From the NCBI RefSeq assembly GCF_030272615.1, contig NC_081410.1, forward strand, positions 227,760,915 through 227,824,914: 64,000 bases of DNA, given 5' to 3'. Position 1 is the stretch's first letter; each line of letters opens with the position of its first letter. The notes beneath the pieces were generated by a model. The model was not told the DNA's origin and did not search any database. It was given only the letters and a program-made list of their open reading frames with translations. Of the stretch, positions 54,415 to 64,000 are shown piece by piece. Source of the DNA: Cryptomeria japonica (taxonomy: Eukaryota > Streptophyta > Pinopsida > Cupressales > Cupressaceae). The position numbers were made by a program, and so were the translations under genes.

Positions 54415-55950
54415 ATATTTATATGTTTAAGTAATATTTTAATTAATTAAAATATTTATATAAAAGATGTCATGTTTATTTTTTATTAGATGTGTGATTT
54501 AAGTAAATAGATGGGAATCATATTTCTCATATCTTTTATATTAATTTTTTAAAATAAAGTAGGTTAGGTTTATTTATTAAAAAAATATTTTAAATATCAT
54601 TTAATTAATTGAAATATTTATATAAAAGATGTCAATAGATATTATTCTTAATATGTTTATTTTAAAAAATAAACATATTAAGAATAATATCTATTGACAT
54701 CTTTTATATAAATATTTTAATTAATTAAATGATATTTAAATGCACTTCAATACAAGTTTACATGATATTTAAATGACATTTTAATTAATTAAATGATTAT
54801 CATATATTATATATATATATATATTTTAAAATAAAGTATGTTAGGCTTATTTACTAAAAAGTTATTATAAATATTATTTAATTAATTAAAACATTATATA
54901 ATAGATGTTAATAGATATTATTCTTAATATGTTTATTTTTTACTAGATTTCTAATTTAAGTAAAATAGATGGAAATAATAACTCTTGTATGTTTTACATA
55001 GATGGATGTTTTAAAATAAAGTATGTTAGTTTTATTTGTTAAAAATTTATTATAAATATTATTTAATTAATTAAAACATTTATATAAAACATGTCAATAA
55101 ATATCATTCTTAATATGTCTATTTTTATTAGTTTTTTTTATTTAAGTAAAATAGGTAGGAATAATATATTTCTCATATATTTTACATAGATTTTTTAAAA
55201 TAAAATATGTTAGGTTTATTTACTAAAAAGTTATTATAAATATTATTTAATTAATTAAAATATGTATGTAAAAAATGTCAATAAATATCATTCTTAATAT
55301 TTTTATTCTTTTACTAGATTTGTGATTTAAGTAAAATAGGTGGGAATAATATTTCTCATATGTTTTGCATAGATTTTTAAAATTATATTAGATTTATTTA
55401 CGAAAAAATTATTATAACTATTATTAAATTAATTAAAATAGTTATATAAAAGATATCAATATTAATATGTTTTTTAAAAACTAGATTTGTCCTTTAAGTA
55501 AAATAGGTGGGAATAATATTTCTCATATCTTTTACATTATTTTTTAAAATAAATAATGATAGGTTTATTTACTAAAAAGTTATTTTAAATATTAACTAAA
55601 ATATTTATATAAAAGATGTCAATAATATCATTCTTAATATGTTTTTTTTCCTAATTAGATTTGTGATTTAAGTAAATAGGTGAGAATAATATTTCTAATA
55701 GATACTTTTTCTCCATTTCTTACAAATATATATATTTAAATAGATTTCAAAATTTGTGTGTACTAAAATATCAAGTTTTTCAATTAATTTTATTTGATAA
55801 TTAGACGAAAATTGTATAAAATATGCATTTTCAATTAACTTTTATTTAGAAATACTTAAATTGGTTTGTAGTGATAAATTGGCCTAAAGTACATATTTTA
55901 CATACACTTTTTAAAATAAAGTAAGCTATATTTATTTACTAAAAGGTTTT
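54415..55950. repeat. AT-rich tandem array, unit about 175 bp
   Basis: The block GATTTAAGTAAAATAGGTGG followed by GAATAATATTTCTCATAT recurs near 54500, 54955, 55140, 55325, 55492 and 55665, with TTTATTTACTAAAAAGTTAT and TTAATTAATTAAAA in each unit. Spacing is about 168-185 bp in the regular part. Interrupted by the palindrome at 54589-54740. Confidence 0.8.
54589..54740. repeat. 152-bp near-perfect palindrome
   Basis: Arms of 76 bp, 54589-54664 and 54665-54740, are reverse complements except for one mismatch (G in TTAATTGAAA against A) and the central A/A. Homology stops abruptly at both ends. It is built from the array unit plus its inverted copy. Confidence 0.92.
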
Positions 55951-56169
55951 ATTTTATTTAAAACTGTTTTTTTTTAAATATATTTTAAATTATATATTTA
56001 TTTTTTATTAAAAAAGAAGTTTGAACAAGGGCACTAACCCTTTACATAGCATAACCATTAACGAGACCACAGTGCAAAAACAACACTATAACAGCATTAA
56101 CAACAACTAACAGCAAAAAGAGACCAAGTCCTAGAAATCAAAAACAACAGCAGAAAACACAAAAACAAA

Positions 56170-56637
56170 CTAGAGGGGTGCCTTTCGCACCCCAGTGGAA
56201 TCAATGGCACGGTTCCATTCATTGGACAGGAAATTGTACAAGTCCCTAGCCTCCTGCTTATCCTCCTTCGTGTCCGCAGTATGTTCCCTCAGCAGAGAGA
56301 GGGTGAGCATCAAACTATGTAACACCTGCAAATGAAATTTGTTAAGGCCCGCAATTTGGGCATCCCAGGCCTCCATCTTGCTCTTGAGCTGATTGACATC
56401 GTCCATGATAGCCTGCAATTCAAGCACAAGGCTCAGGTTCTCAATCCTTTGCGTGATGTCCAACACGTCTGTGCGTAGCTTTTCCATTTGCTGCAAAGTT
56501 GGGACACCTTGGGAGTTCACAACAGTCATGTCTTCCATAGTCTTTTCCATCTCCTTGGGCACATCTTCAGTAGGGGGATTGTCAATATCATTACTGGTGC
56601 AGGAGCACCCTTCCAAACTCTCTCTCTTTCTTTGTTT
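56170..56637 (-). pseudogene. LINE 7 ORF3, C-terminal part
   Basis: Continues ORF3 from the solo LTR: QRKRESLEGCSCTSNDIDNP, then a heptad-like helix (LQQMEKLRTDVLDITQRIEN, VNQLKSKMEAWDAQIAGLNK), then HLQVLHSLMLTLSLLREHTA and ARDLYNFLSNEWNRAIDSTG, ending KAPL at 56170. The last module matches LINE 3 and LINE 6. About 170 residues are clean of stops. The 3' UTR runs to about 55990. Confidence 0.75.
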
Positions 56638-58208
56638 TGTTGGTGTTATGCTTCTTATGAAGCCATTGTACATGAATAAGAGCCATGAGCTCATGTGTGC
56701 TAGACTAGGTCCTTAGTGTTTTGTTGTGATTTCTTGTGCAGGAGAGGTTGAGTGTGGCTGGAATGTGTGTTAGGCCTTATTGGCATGTTGATGTCCTTAG
56801 GATAGCCCAAAATAGGCTTAGGAGTCATGAAAAGCAACAATGGCAAAGTTGCTCAAAAGATGCAAAAGTCGCATGACAACTTTTAAAAAGTTGTCAAGCA
56901 ACTTTTCCACCCAAAATGGTCATAGACCCTTGTTGTGCATGGAGAGCCCTAATTTTGGCACACTGACCAAGGTATGGGTGGTATAAGAGTTTACAAACCC
57001 TAAGTTAAAGGGATGGATGTCAGACATTGTATGGCCCAAGGAAGGAAAGCTTGACAGTGACTGTTTTTGAGTTACTAGTCAGTTTGAATGAAGTTACCGA
57101 GCAAACTAATGGATTGATTTGCAAGAAAACCTGTATGAAATGTCTTCTTTGGTGTATATATCTTCATTGTGAGTGATTAGTTTATCTTTTTGTTTACTGG
57201 TTGAGTGTGTTTGTAAATAATTTGTAAGTTGCAGTCTTACTGTCCAGTTTTGGACCGGTTTGAGTAAATGAAGTCTTAACTCCATTCCCCGTTGTGGAAC
57301 CACCATGAAACCATGGGGAATGGATGTGAAGACCCTGTACTATAGTCCCAAGAAAGCAGGGCCCTTGAAAATGCAGGGAGGCCAAGCAAAGACCCACTCC
57401 TAGGCGAGACTGGACAGTGCCCGGTTAGGAGAGGTCAAATTGCAGAGGTCTTGGAGAGCAAGTTTGGTTAGTGAAGAGTGCATCCTTTGGAGGAGGTGCA
57501 GAGGAGTGAGTGAAGCATCATTGGTGTGAAGGAGGAGCCTTCACCAGTCCAAACAAGGTGGCTAAACACAAAACCTTCACTGTGACCCAAACAGACCCTA
57601 AAAACCCTCACAAAAAACCCTTGAAAACCTTAAAATCCACCTAGGACAGTGTACGGACACTTGGAGGCCTAAAACTAGAAAATCCTTGAGTCCTTGCCAA
57701 ATGAATGGCAGTCCTTTTTGGGAGATTGGGTTGTTTGTGCATCGTTTGTGAGAGGGAGCCCTAAAAGACCGGTTAGGAGGCCTAATTGGTCCTAATCCTT
57801 GTAGCCCTATTTGAAGGCAAAAACCCAAATTTGTGAAATCGGTAAGGGGTTAGAATCTTGAAACCTCTTGGGAGCTCATGAATGGGTGGATAGACCATGA
57901 AATAGACCTGAAACAACCTTGCTAAGACCTTGGAAGGCGTGGAACAAGATTAGCCCTTATTAGCCATAATAAGGGGTTTGAAGTCTCACGAGAAGGTGAG
58001 ACCTTAGGAGCAGCAAAGCAACTCATTGGTGGGTGGATTGGGCAAGGTCAGGGGATTCCTCAAGAAAAGGAAGTCCTAGAGACCCTAGGGTTTGCAGAGA
58101 GCACCAAGTGATCCAAGGAAAGGATCCAAGAGCATAGACTAGGCTAGTCTATCCCAAACCCCATCCCATCAATTACCCAGGCCCATCAAGGGGAGAGATT
58201 GCATCACA
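56638..58208. mobile_element. Solo LTR (1,571 bp) inside LINE 7 ORF3
   Basis: Ends TGTTGGTGTT and GCATCACA (TGT/ACA), flanked by TGTTT (56633-56637) and TGTTC (58209-58213), a 5-bp duplication with one transition. Removing the LTR and one copy of the duplication joins the ORF3 frame from MAE to QRKRESLEGC without a shift, which independently confirms both boundaries. No internal region or second LTR. Superfamily not determinable from the LTR alone. Confidence 0.85.
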
Positions 58209-59107
58209 TGTTCCGCCATCTTTAATTCTGGGTCCAAGTTACCAGAGTCCAGGGCTTTGTTATCAAAAATATCCTCACCCATGACACCCTCAGTGCCCAT
58301 GTTCATAGGGGTCGTATCCTTAACATCAATAGGGTCTTGGGTTTGCATCTCAGAATTGCCCGTGTCAGTGGCACCAACAGTGGTCAGAACCATGGAGTCC
58401 CTAGTCATATCCACATCCACAACATCCCCATCAGGGGCCCCCATAGTGGTATTAGGGTCCTCTCCCTCCTTGTCCCCAATGGGGTCCTCCTCTGAGTCAA
58501 TATTTTCGATCACATGGGGTCTTCTTTTTATGGCTTTTGGAAGCCAATTTGGAGGATCTCCTTTTAACCTCAGAATCAGGGGAAGGATTGTCACTCTCAG
58601 CATCCTCAGAGGATGAATTGTCATCAAAGACAATACGTTTGCGTTTAACAAGGGTTTTGCCTTTGCCCTTGGACATAGAGTGGGAAGCGCTAGGAGAGGC
58701 TGACAAAGTCAAACTGGGGGAGATCGTAGATAAGGAAACAACAAAGGCATAAAAGCAGGCAAAGACATGGTGGCCGTAGCAAAGCCTTCATGAGGATACT
58801 GAAAAAATCTGGGGAAGGCCATAGACAAGATCAACAAGCTACTGAGGAGCAGGCATGGGGGGCTAAGAGAGTGAGAGCTTCCAGGGGAGGCAAAGGGCCT
58901 CATGAAATTTATACAACCTATAAATGAGGCCCTAGTGAAGGAGGTAGGGCGTCTTATCCCCATGCTTGGGATCCATGGTGTCTTTAATAGAGCTTTCAAT
59001 AGAATACATAAATAAAAGGGCAGACAGAGCAAATCATTATTGCGGAAATGATTCAGAAGGGGCAAATGATAGTTGTAGTATACCTTGTGTCTGCCCTCGA
59101 GAGTGAA
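58209..59107 (-). pseudogene. LINE 7 ORF3, middle part
   Basis: After the TAA: FTLEGRHKVYYNYHLPLLNH and FRNNDLLCLPFYL, matching LINE 8 ITLDGRFTKVYGYHFVLLNH, FRYNDKVNFPYFLL. A frame change near 59010 leads to MDPKHGDKTPYLLH-stop-GLIY, matching GDTAMHQGLMVLIYDH; this stop is CAG to TAG by position. Later (58651-58209) the tail is Ser-rich and acidic with basic blocks (SKSHKKKTP, IKRRPHVIENIDSEEDPIGD). It ends MAEH at the solo LTR. Confidence 0.7.
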
Positions 59108-59995
59108 TTACTTCATGATCATAAGGCAGATCATGTTCCACGAGTGTTTGAGCTCCTTTCGAGCAAATCCACCCTGGAGTTTGATAGGTTCCTTGCGGTT
59201 GCGGAAGAATCGTTTCCAACATTCGCTATTGGCAACATAGCTGGTACGCTTCCAGCGTCGACCGTCAAGGGTCAGCTTCATAGCCTGGGATAAGGTCTCC
59301 TCAGAGACATCAAAGAAAATGTCACCCACCAAGACACGCCTCCCAGACCAAGAGGAGGAAAAAGCAGCCGAGAGCTGCTCATCGTGGCCCTGTAGACATT
59401 CCAAAAAATCAGCAACCCCTCCTTCAACGCAGAAATTCCAGACTAGGGGGTCATTTTTTAAATCATCTGGATTATCTGGTTCGTATCTAACTCTTTCACC
59501 CCCCATATCCTCCGCCAACATAGCTTCTTTAGTCATGAAAAAGTTTTCGCAGAGAAAGTTGCAAAGACCCTTCGAGAAGCAAGCCGAGAAAACATAATGG
59601 GAAGTGTGTGAGCCCGCCATCAATAAATGAGACATGAAGTTGGGCGCATGGGAAAAATTGAAATCACTTTTAGAAATGATTTCTTGGTTATGAGGCATGA
59701 AAAGCCAGCAAATACCGGCAGCAACCAACACGTTACCAATCCAATCATACCTCTTCATGACGTTGTAAGCCCAAAGGAATTGCCAACAAAGCAACACGTT
59801 TATCATCGCCAACTTGGTCGAACAAGTCACCACCACATCAGAAAATATCGAAGGGATATTCTCATAATTTGAATTATGAAACCAACACCTCCAGACTACC
59901 CCAAGAGAAGAGATGAGAGTAAGGAAAACACTTGGCAGCAGCTCAATCATTAGTAAGAATTTTGGATTTCTCTTCCTAAAGAAGGAAGTTAACAT
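59108..59995 (-). pseudogene. LINE 7 ORF3, N-terminal part
   Basis: ATG 59993-59995 overlaps the end of ORF2. The first 110 or so residues are hydrophobic and may be non-functional leader translation. A conserved-looking part starts near MTKEAMLAEDMGGERVRYEP, then VADFLECLQGHDEQLSAAFS, VGDIFFDVSEETLSQAMKLT, LDGRRWKR, and KHSWNMICLMIMK before a TAA at 59108 in place of Tyr. This matches LINE 8 (VEIDEDLIAQATGLTREG, WREVLFVLMRYITLDGRFTK). The style (VGxxxxxVsExxIaxaxGLtxxG) resembles the plant 'putative transposon protein' families. Function unknown. Confidence 0.7.
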
Positions 59996-60915
59996 GGTCT
60001 GAGAGGGAATTATGGCTCCTCGAACATATCAAGCCTGAGAGATTTAGGCCAATGGCTGCCAGGGCATCCGCCACTCTGTTGCCTTCCCTGAAGACATGCA
60101 TGATTTTAAATGAGTCAAGCCCGGAGATGAGCCTCAGGGTGTCCCTGATGGTTCCCTCAATGGTCCAATTAAGCTTATTCTGCCCTTTGATAACATCAAT
60201 GATGAGCTTGGAGTCACCCTCAATGTCCATAATCTCGATTCCCATGGTGAGGGCGAGACGAATTCCCTAGGCTAAGGCCATAGCTTCAGCCTGATTAGAG
60301 GAATGCCCCTTCAAGTTACCTGCATAAGCAACAACAAGGGCCCCCAAATGGGATCTGATAACCCCTCCACCAATAGCCAAACCCCCCTAGCAGCCCCATT
60401 AAAATTGAGTTTGAAATGTATAGCCGGAGGGGACCAGACCGTACTTTGTCTTAGTAGTCTCTTAGAGCAGTCAACAAGAGAGAACGAGGGGGGGATGTTC
60501 CAACATCTAGCAATTTCCCAGTCCTAGGTAGAGGGAGGCTTGGACTCCATTCGGGTTTTAGAAACAAAGATATTCTCAAGAATCAACTTAAGGAATCGAG
60601 CAAACATAATTTCCACAGAGGCCTCTTTATCTTTGAATGTCCTGTCATTCCTTTCCTTCCAGATACTCCAGCTCACATGAGGGGGGATTTGCTTCCACAG
60701 TTGTTGGATAAGGGGGTTGGAAGAGGGGCCCTGAAACTCCTGGGACAAAGTTAACAAATTGTCATTCATAATCCAATAGATATTGAGCTTGTTGTAGACC
60801 ATCCCCCAGAGCTCCCGAGTAAAGGCACAATGGAGGAAGAGATGAGTAGGACTTTCCTCATCATTTTTGTAGAGGACGCATCTATTAGGGAATTGGAATC
60901 CCCGCTTGACCAAAG
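59976..60915 (-). pseudogene. LINE 7 ORF2 end: zf-RVT and RNase H
   Basis: zf-RVT: VKRGFQFPNRCVLYKNDEES, PTHLFLHCAFTRELWG, with Cys and His kept, then PHVSWSIWKERNDRTFKD, the usual spacer (frame 60913-60524). The RNase H start (KLNFNGA-like, with Asp lost) lies in 60530-60250 with stops and shifts. RNase H end (60245-59976): MGIEIMDIEGDSKLIIDVI (Asp kept) and FREGNRVADALAAIG (Asp kept). The final stop TAG is at 59976-59978, inside the start of ORF3. Confidence 0.82.
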
Positions 60916-60929
60916 TTATATTTGTTAGT

Positions 60930-62280
60930 TATTGTGTTTATTTACATTATTTGTTTTGTTTTTATTTGAAGGATTATTTTATTTTTGTATGTTAATTTTA
61001 ATGTTCATTTTGAAAAGTGTAGTAAATAATATTCTTAAAGATATGAAAGTTGTATTATTTTTTTAAAGAGTTATTTTATTTTATTTGAGAACTATTTTAC
61101 AATGTTTTTTTTTATTTAGTTAAAAACATATTTTATTTAGTGAAGAGTTATATCACAGTTATTTTATTTTACTTTAAAATTTATTAATAATTATTTTGAA
61201 CTTAAGAATTATTTTACTTGTCAAAAGAGGTTTAATTTTTTTAATTAATTGTAATATTTTAATATTTTTTGTTGACACACTTACATCATTACATTCTTCC
61301 CCTTATTTTCATTAAAAATAAAAACAATGTCTATTCAAGGAGTTGATATTTATATTTACATTTTGATTTTGTGAGATTTTTTTTTTTTCAAATATTTGTT
61401 ACGTGTGTTTTAGTTTTCAATATTATTATATGTTAGTTATGATTTTATTGTGTTTTATTTTAATACTAAGTAACATTGTTCAAATTCATCATGTTAAGCA
61501 AATAAATTCATATACAATTGATGGAATTTGAATTTAACATGGAACTTCAAAATGAAAATCAAATTGGAATTGTATTTACATTATAGAATGACTAGATTTG
61601 GATACTAGATAAGTTTCAACAATTTATGAAACTTAAGATGCATTTCCTACACACAAAACATGCCATGACAATTAATTATGTTGGGCCTCATGTGTGCAAA
61701 TCACTTCAAATACATTAAGGGTAGCTACAATAGGAGCTTGTTTCTATTTCCAATGAGTGTTAAAGGGTTAAACAAGGGAATGAGGTGACAACTAGCCCAA
61801 TAAAAGTCAAACAAAGTGATACAACTATCGCTAATTTATAACATGAAATAACAATGCAATAGTTAAGACTTCTAATGAAAGATTCAATCTAATGGTCCTT
61901 TTAAAGGAAATTTCAGGTTAATGAAATAATTTTCTAGTCAAGCATAAGTTCTAAACATGGATACTCACAAAAATAAAATAATTGTTAAAATTTTCTTGTG
62001 GATAAATTTATTTTGTGTTGTTTCTAAACCCTTTAGACTTGTTTAAAATACATATTTCATTAATAATATTTTAAGAATACTTGTTTATTTGACATTTATA
62101 TTTTCATCTATAGGAATACCTTCTTAACAAAACAAACACATATTGAATGATGAAGCTACTAAAAAAACTTTGATATCAAGCATAAATTGGATCATATACT
62201 CAAAGAAATGTCCATATAGATTTGCAAATAGTCCAACAAACATGGAAAGTTATATGAACACAAAAAAAATATTGTTCTGA
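60930..62280. other. AT-rich intergenic region
   Basis: No gene, RNA or repeat end recognised. T-rich in its first half. Confidence 0.7.
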
Positions 62281-62284
62281 TTAA

Positions 62285-64000
62285 TTAAAAAAGTAGGTTT
62301 TCAGGACTCGAAACCTTTAACATAAGATATTAAGACAAGACACCAAAAAGATCAGTGCTTAAGAACCGCATACAAAAAGACTGGCAAAAAGCCAGTGAAT
62401 CGAAAGGACAACAAAACTAACAACAGCAAAGAAACTAAGAAGGTGCTACACAGAAATTTTCTTCAACAAGTCCTCCGCCTTTGTCACCAGCTCGTCGTAA
62501 GAAGCCCTGATAGCTTTAAGGTCTTCCAGATCCTTGTTAGGTTTTTTGTCCTTCTTTTTGCCTCTGGTGCGGGTTCTGGGGCCATGAGCTTCCCATGTTC
62601 CTTCCGTTTCCAGGTCAATGTCTAGGATTTCCTTTTCATCATCCAGTTTGCTGATGAGAGTGTTGGTGTTGTTGGCTAAAATCTTCAGGATGCTAAGGCT
62701 CTGTTCAGCAATGTTCTTCAGGCACTCCTCAATTTTACCAATTTTGCTGACAGTTTCCGTGAGAGTTTGGTCATTAGTGTCAGCGAGATTCTTTCTTTCC
62801 AGCAAATCCTTCTCAATTTTTTTGAACCTGGGGTTGAAAGCATCTCTTATGTCTTCAGCTTTGGTGATGGTACTTTTCAGGTCCTCTATGAAGTTGGCCA
62901 CGGTCTTCCCTTCCCCTGTATTGATGGTTTCCAGGATCAAGATTCTGTTACAGAGTTTTTTATTTTCGTCCACAGCTTTCTTGTAACCATTGATGAGCCA
63001 CTCCATAGTTTCCATGAAACCTTGCAAACCCTCAGAGGCAGGGTTAGAGGGGGGGTCAACTTTTCCAGGGGTTGCCTTTTCCTCTTTAAGGGTGTGCTGG
63101 ATGGTTGTGTCAATAGCCCTAAGAACCGCTTCCATGGTCTCCTTTTCTAGATTCTAATCATCTTCCAGGGCCCTTACCTGTTTGTGGGCTTCTGATTCCT
63201 TAACAGTCTCCTCTTTCTTCTTGTGTATTTTCTTGGCCTGGGTGTGACCTTTAGTCTTCTTCTTCATCCACCCTTGAGGGTACTCCTCCTCAGAGTTGTC
63301 TGAAGTCTCCTCTTCTGAAGAAATGCTAATCAGGGGTCTACCTTTAGGCTTTTTGCCCTTAGAAGATGAGGGTATGGTTTTGATGTATTTCCTCTTCTTC
63401 CCACTTTCATAATCTGAGACATCCATGTTGTCCTCAGTATCAGTCGAAGGGTCACTTTCAGACTCCTCTTCCTCTGAGAAGGCAGGGTCAGACCCCTCAT
63501 CCTCAGAATCCGCAGAGGGCTGCATCCGAGCAATTTGGTTGGCCTTAAGATGGTCATAGATTAGAACCATAAGGCCTTGGTGCATTGCCGTATCACCCCG
63601 TGGGTTCTCTTTGTAGGCCTTGAGGGACGCATTTGAACAAAGCAGAAAATAGGGGAAGTTAACCTTATCATTGTACCTAAAGTGATTCAGTAGAACAAAG
63701 TGATAACCATAAACTTTAGTGAACCTACCATCTAGAGTGATGTATCGCATTAAAACAAAGAGGACTTCTCGCCAGGGTTTGGCAAAAGCCCTGGGCGGGT
63801 AGTAGGTTTTGCTCAACTTTACCAGACGTTTCTTCTCTTTCTCAGTGTCCGGGTATCTTTCAATAGCTTCCCTACTGACTTTCCTATCTTTGTAGAAGTT
63901 GCACCCTTCTCTTGTGAGGCCCGTAGCTTGAGCAATTAAATCTTCATCGATTTCTACAGTTTGGTCTCCCATTTTCAGCATTCCCTTTTTCCAATTTTTA
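62285..64000 (-). mobile_element. LINE 8: 3' part of an ORF3-type LINE, continues past the right edge
   Basis: Contains most of ORF3 (63999-62446) and a 3' UTR of about 160 bp ending near 62285 at CTTTTTTAATTAATC. ORF2, if present, lies beyond the window. Assigned to the LINE 3/6/7 family by the ORF3 domain shared with LINE 7. The C-terminal module is of a different sequence. Confidence 0.65.
62446..63999 (-). pseudogene. LINE 8 ORF3, nearly intact (one in-frame TAG), 5' end outside the window
   Basis: One frame of about 518 codons with a single TAG at 63154-63156. Upstream it is open to the window edge, so the Met at 63981 is not necessarily the start. Domain (about 63975-63540): MGDQTVEIDEDLIAQATGLT, KPWREVLFVLMRYITLDGRF, YGYHFVLLNHFRYNDKVNFP, MHQGLMVLIYDHLKANQIAR. 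Then an acidic Ser-rich stretch (SEDEGSDPAFSEEEESESDP), basic blocks (KKRKYIKT, KGKKPKGRP, WMKKKTKGHTQAKKIHKKKE), and after the TAG a long predicted coiled coil (about 63130-62640) ending in KKKDKKPNKDLEDLKAIRAS. The mix of acidic, basic and coiled-coil parts suggests a nucleic-acid-binding, self-associating protein (inference). No catalytic motif recognised. Confidence 0.72.

Larger units (their letters stand above)
55990..60915 (-). mobile_element. LINE 7: 5'-truncated LINE with RNase H and ORF3, split by a solo LTR
   Basis: Right to left: zf-RVT (60915-60524), RNase H (60245-59976), ORF3 (59995-58209, then 56632-56170 after the solo LTR 56638-58208), and a 3' end at about 55990 next to a T-rich run. 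The ORF2 and ORF3 frames overlap by 20 nt. 5' truncation falls just before the zinc cluster of zf-RVT. No clean target duplication was found; AAAGTTATATTTG on the right and AAATTATATATTT on the left may be diverged copies. Confidence 0.82.

Noticed and set aside
56701-58143. TAGACTAGG at both positions as the target duplication of the 1.5 kb insertion in LINE 7
   Set aside because: The enclosed segment lacks TG/CA ends. The TGTTT/TGTTC boundaries give proper LTR ends and restore the ORF3 frame, so the 9-bp match is coincidental (part of a local palindrome TAGACTAG-G-CTAGTCTA).

Overview
This is a repeat-dominated stretch of a large land-plant nuclear genome. The evidence is plant-type L1 LINEs (DUF4283/zinc-knuckle ORF1, endonuclease, reverse transcriptase, zf-RVT, RNase H), Ty3/gypsy and Ty1/copia LTR remnants, and one intron-containing dioxygenase gene. 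The density of old, broken elements suggests a gymnosperm such as a conifer. That is inference, and I cannot name a species.

Layout. 1-742: decayed Ty3/gypsy gag (-). 1586 to about 13,700: LINE 1 (+), split by a 7.8 kb LTR retrotransposon (-, 5156-12943) with 5-bp target duplications, about 1.2 kb LTRs, PBS, PPT and only Gag plus protease. About 17,340-23,720: LINE 3 (-), carrying a solo LTR. About 23,720-28,732: LINE 5 (+), head to head with LINE 3. 30,380-36,606: LINE 2 (+), full length, 12-bp target duplication. 37,183-43,417: LINE 4 (+), full length, 14-bp target duplication. 44,688-45,063: a copia LTR and primer-binding site. 50,551-51,612: LINE 6 (-), a 5'-truncated 3' end with a 13-bp target duplication. 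52,943-53,628: the first three exons of a 2-oxoglutarate/Fe(II) dioxygenase gene (-), with a four-copy 62-bp repeat just upstream. 54,415-55,950: AT-rich tandem array with a 152-bp palindrome. About 55,990-60,915: LINE 7 (-), split by a 1.57 kb solo LTR. 62,285 to the right edge: LINE 8 (-).

The most unusual item is the LINE family represented by copies 3, 6, 7 and 8. Downstream of the RNase H of ORF2 it carries a third reading frame (ORF3), with a globular domain reminiscent of the plant 'putative transposon protein' families followed by acidic, basic and coiled-coil segments. In LINE 7 the ORF3 start overlaps the ORF2 stop by 20 nt. LINE 6, a short copy bounded by its own target duplication, consists of ORF3 C-terminus plus 3' end, which shows that ORF3 is copied as part of the LINE.

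Apart from the dioxygenase gene I see no host gene, and no tRNA, rRNA or CRISPR. All LINEs are inactive by stops or frameshifts. LINE 2 keeps an intact FADD motif and its ORF2 frame is broken mainly at tryptophan codons.
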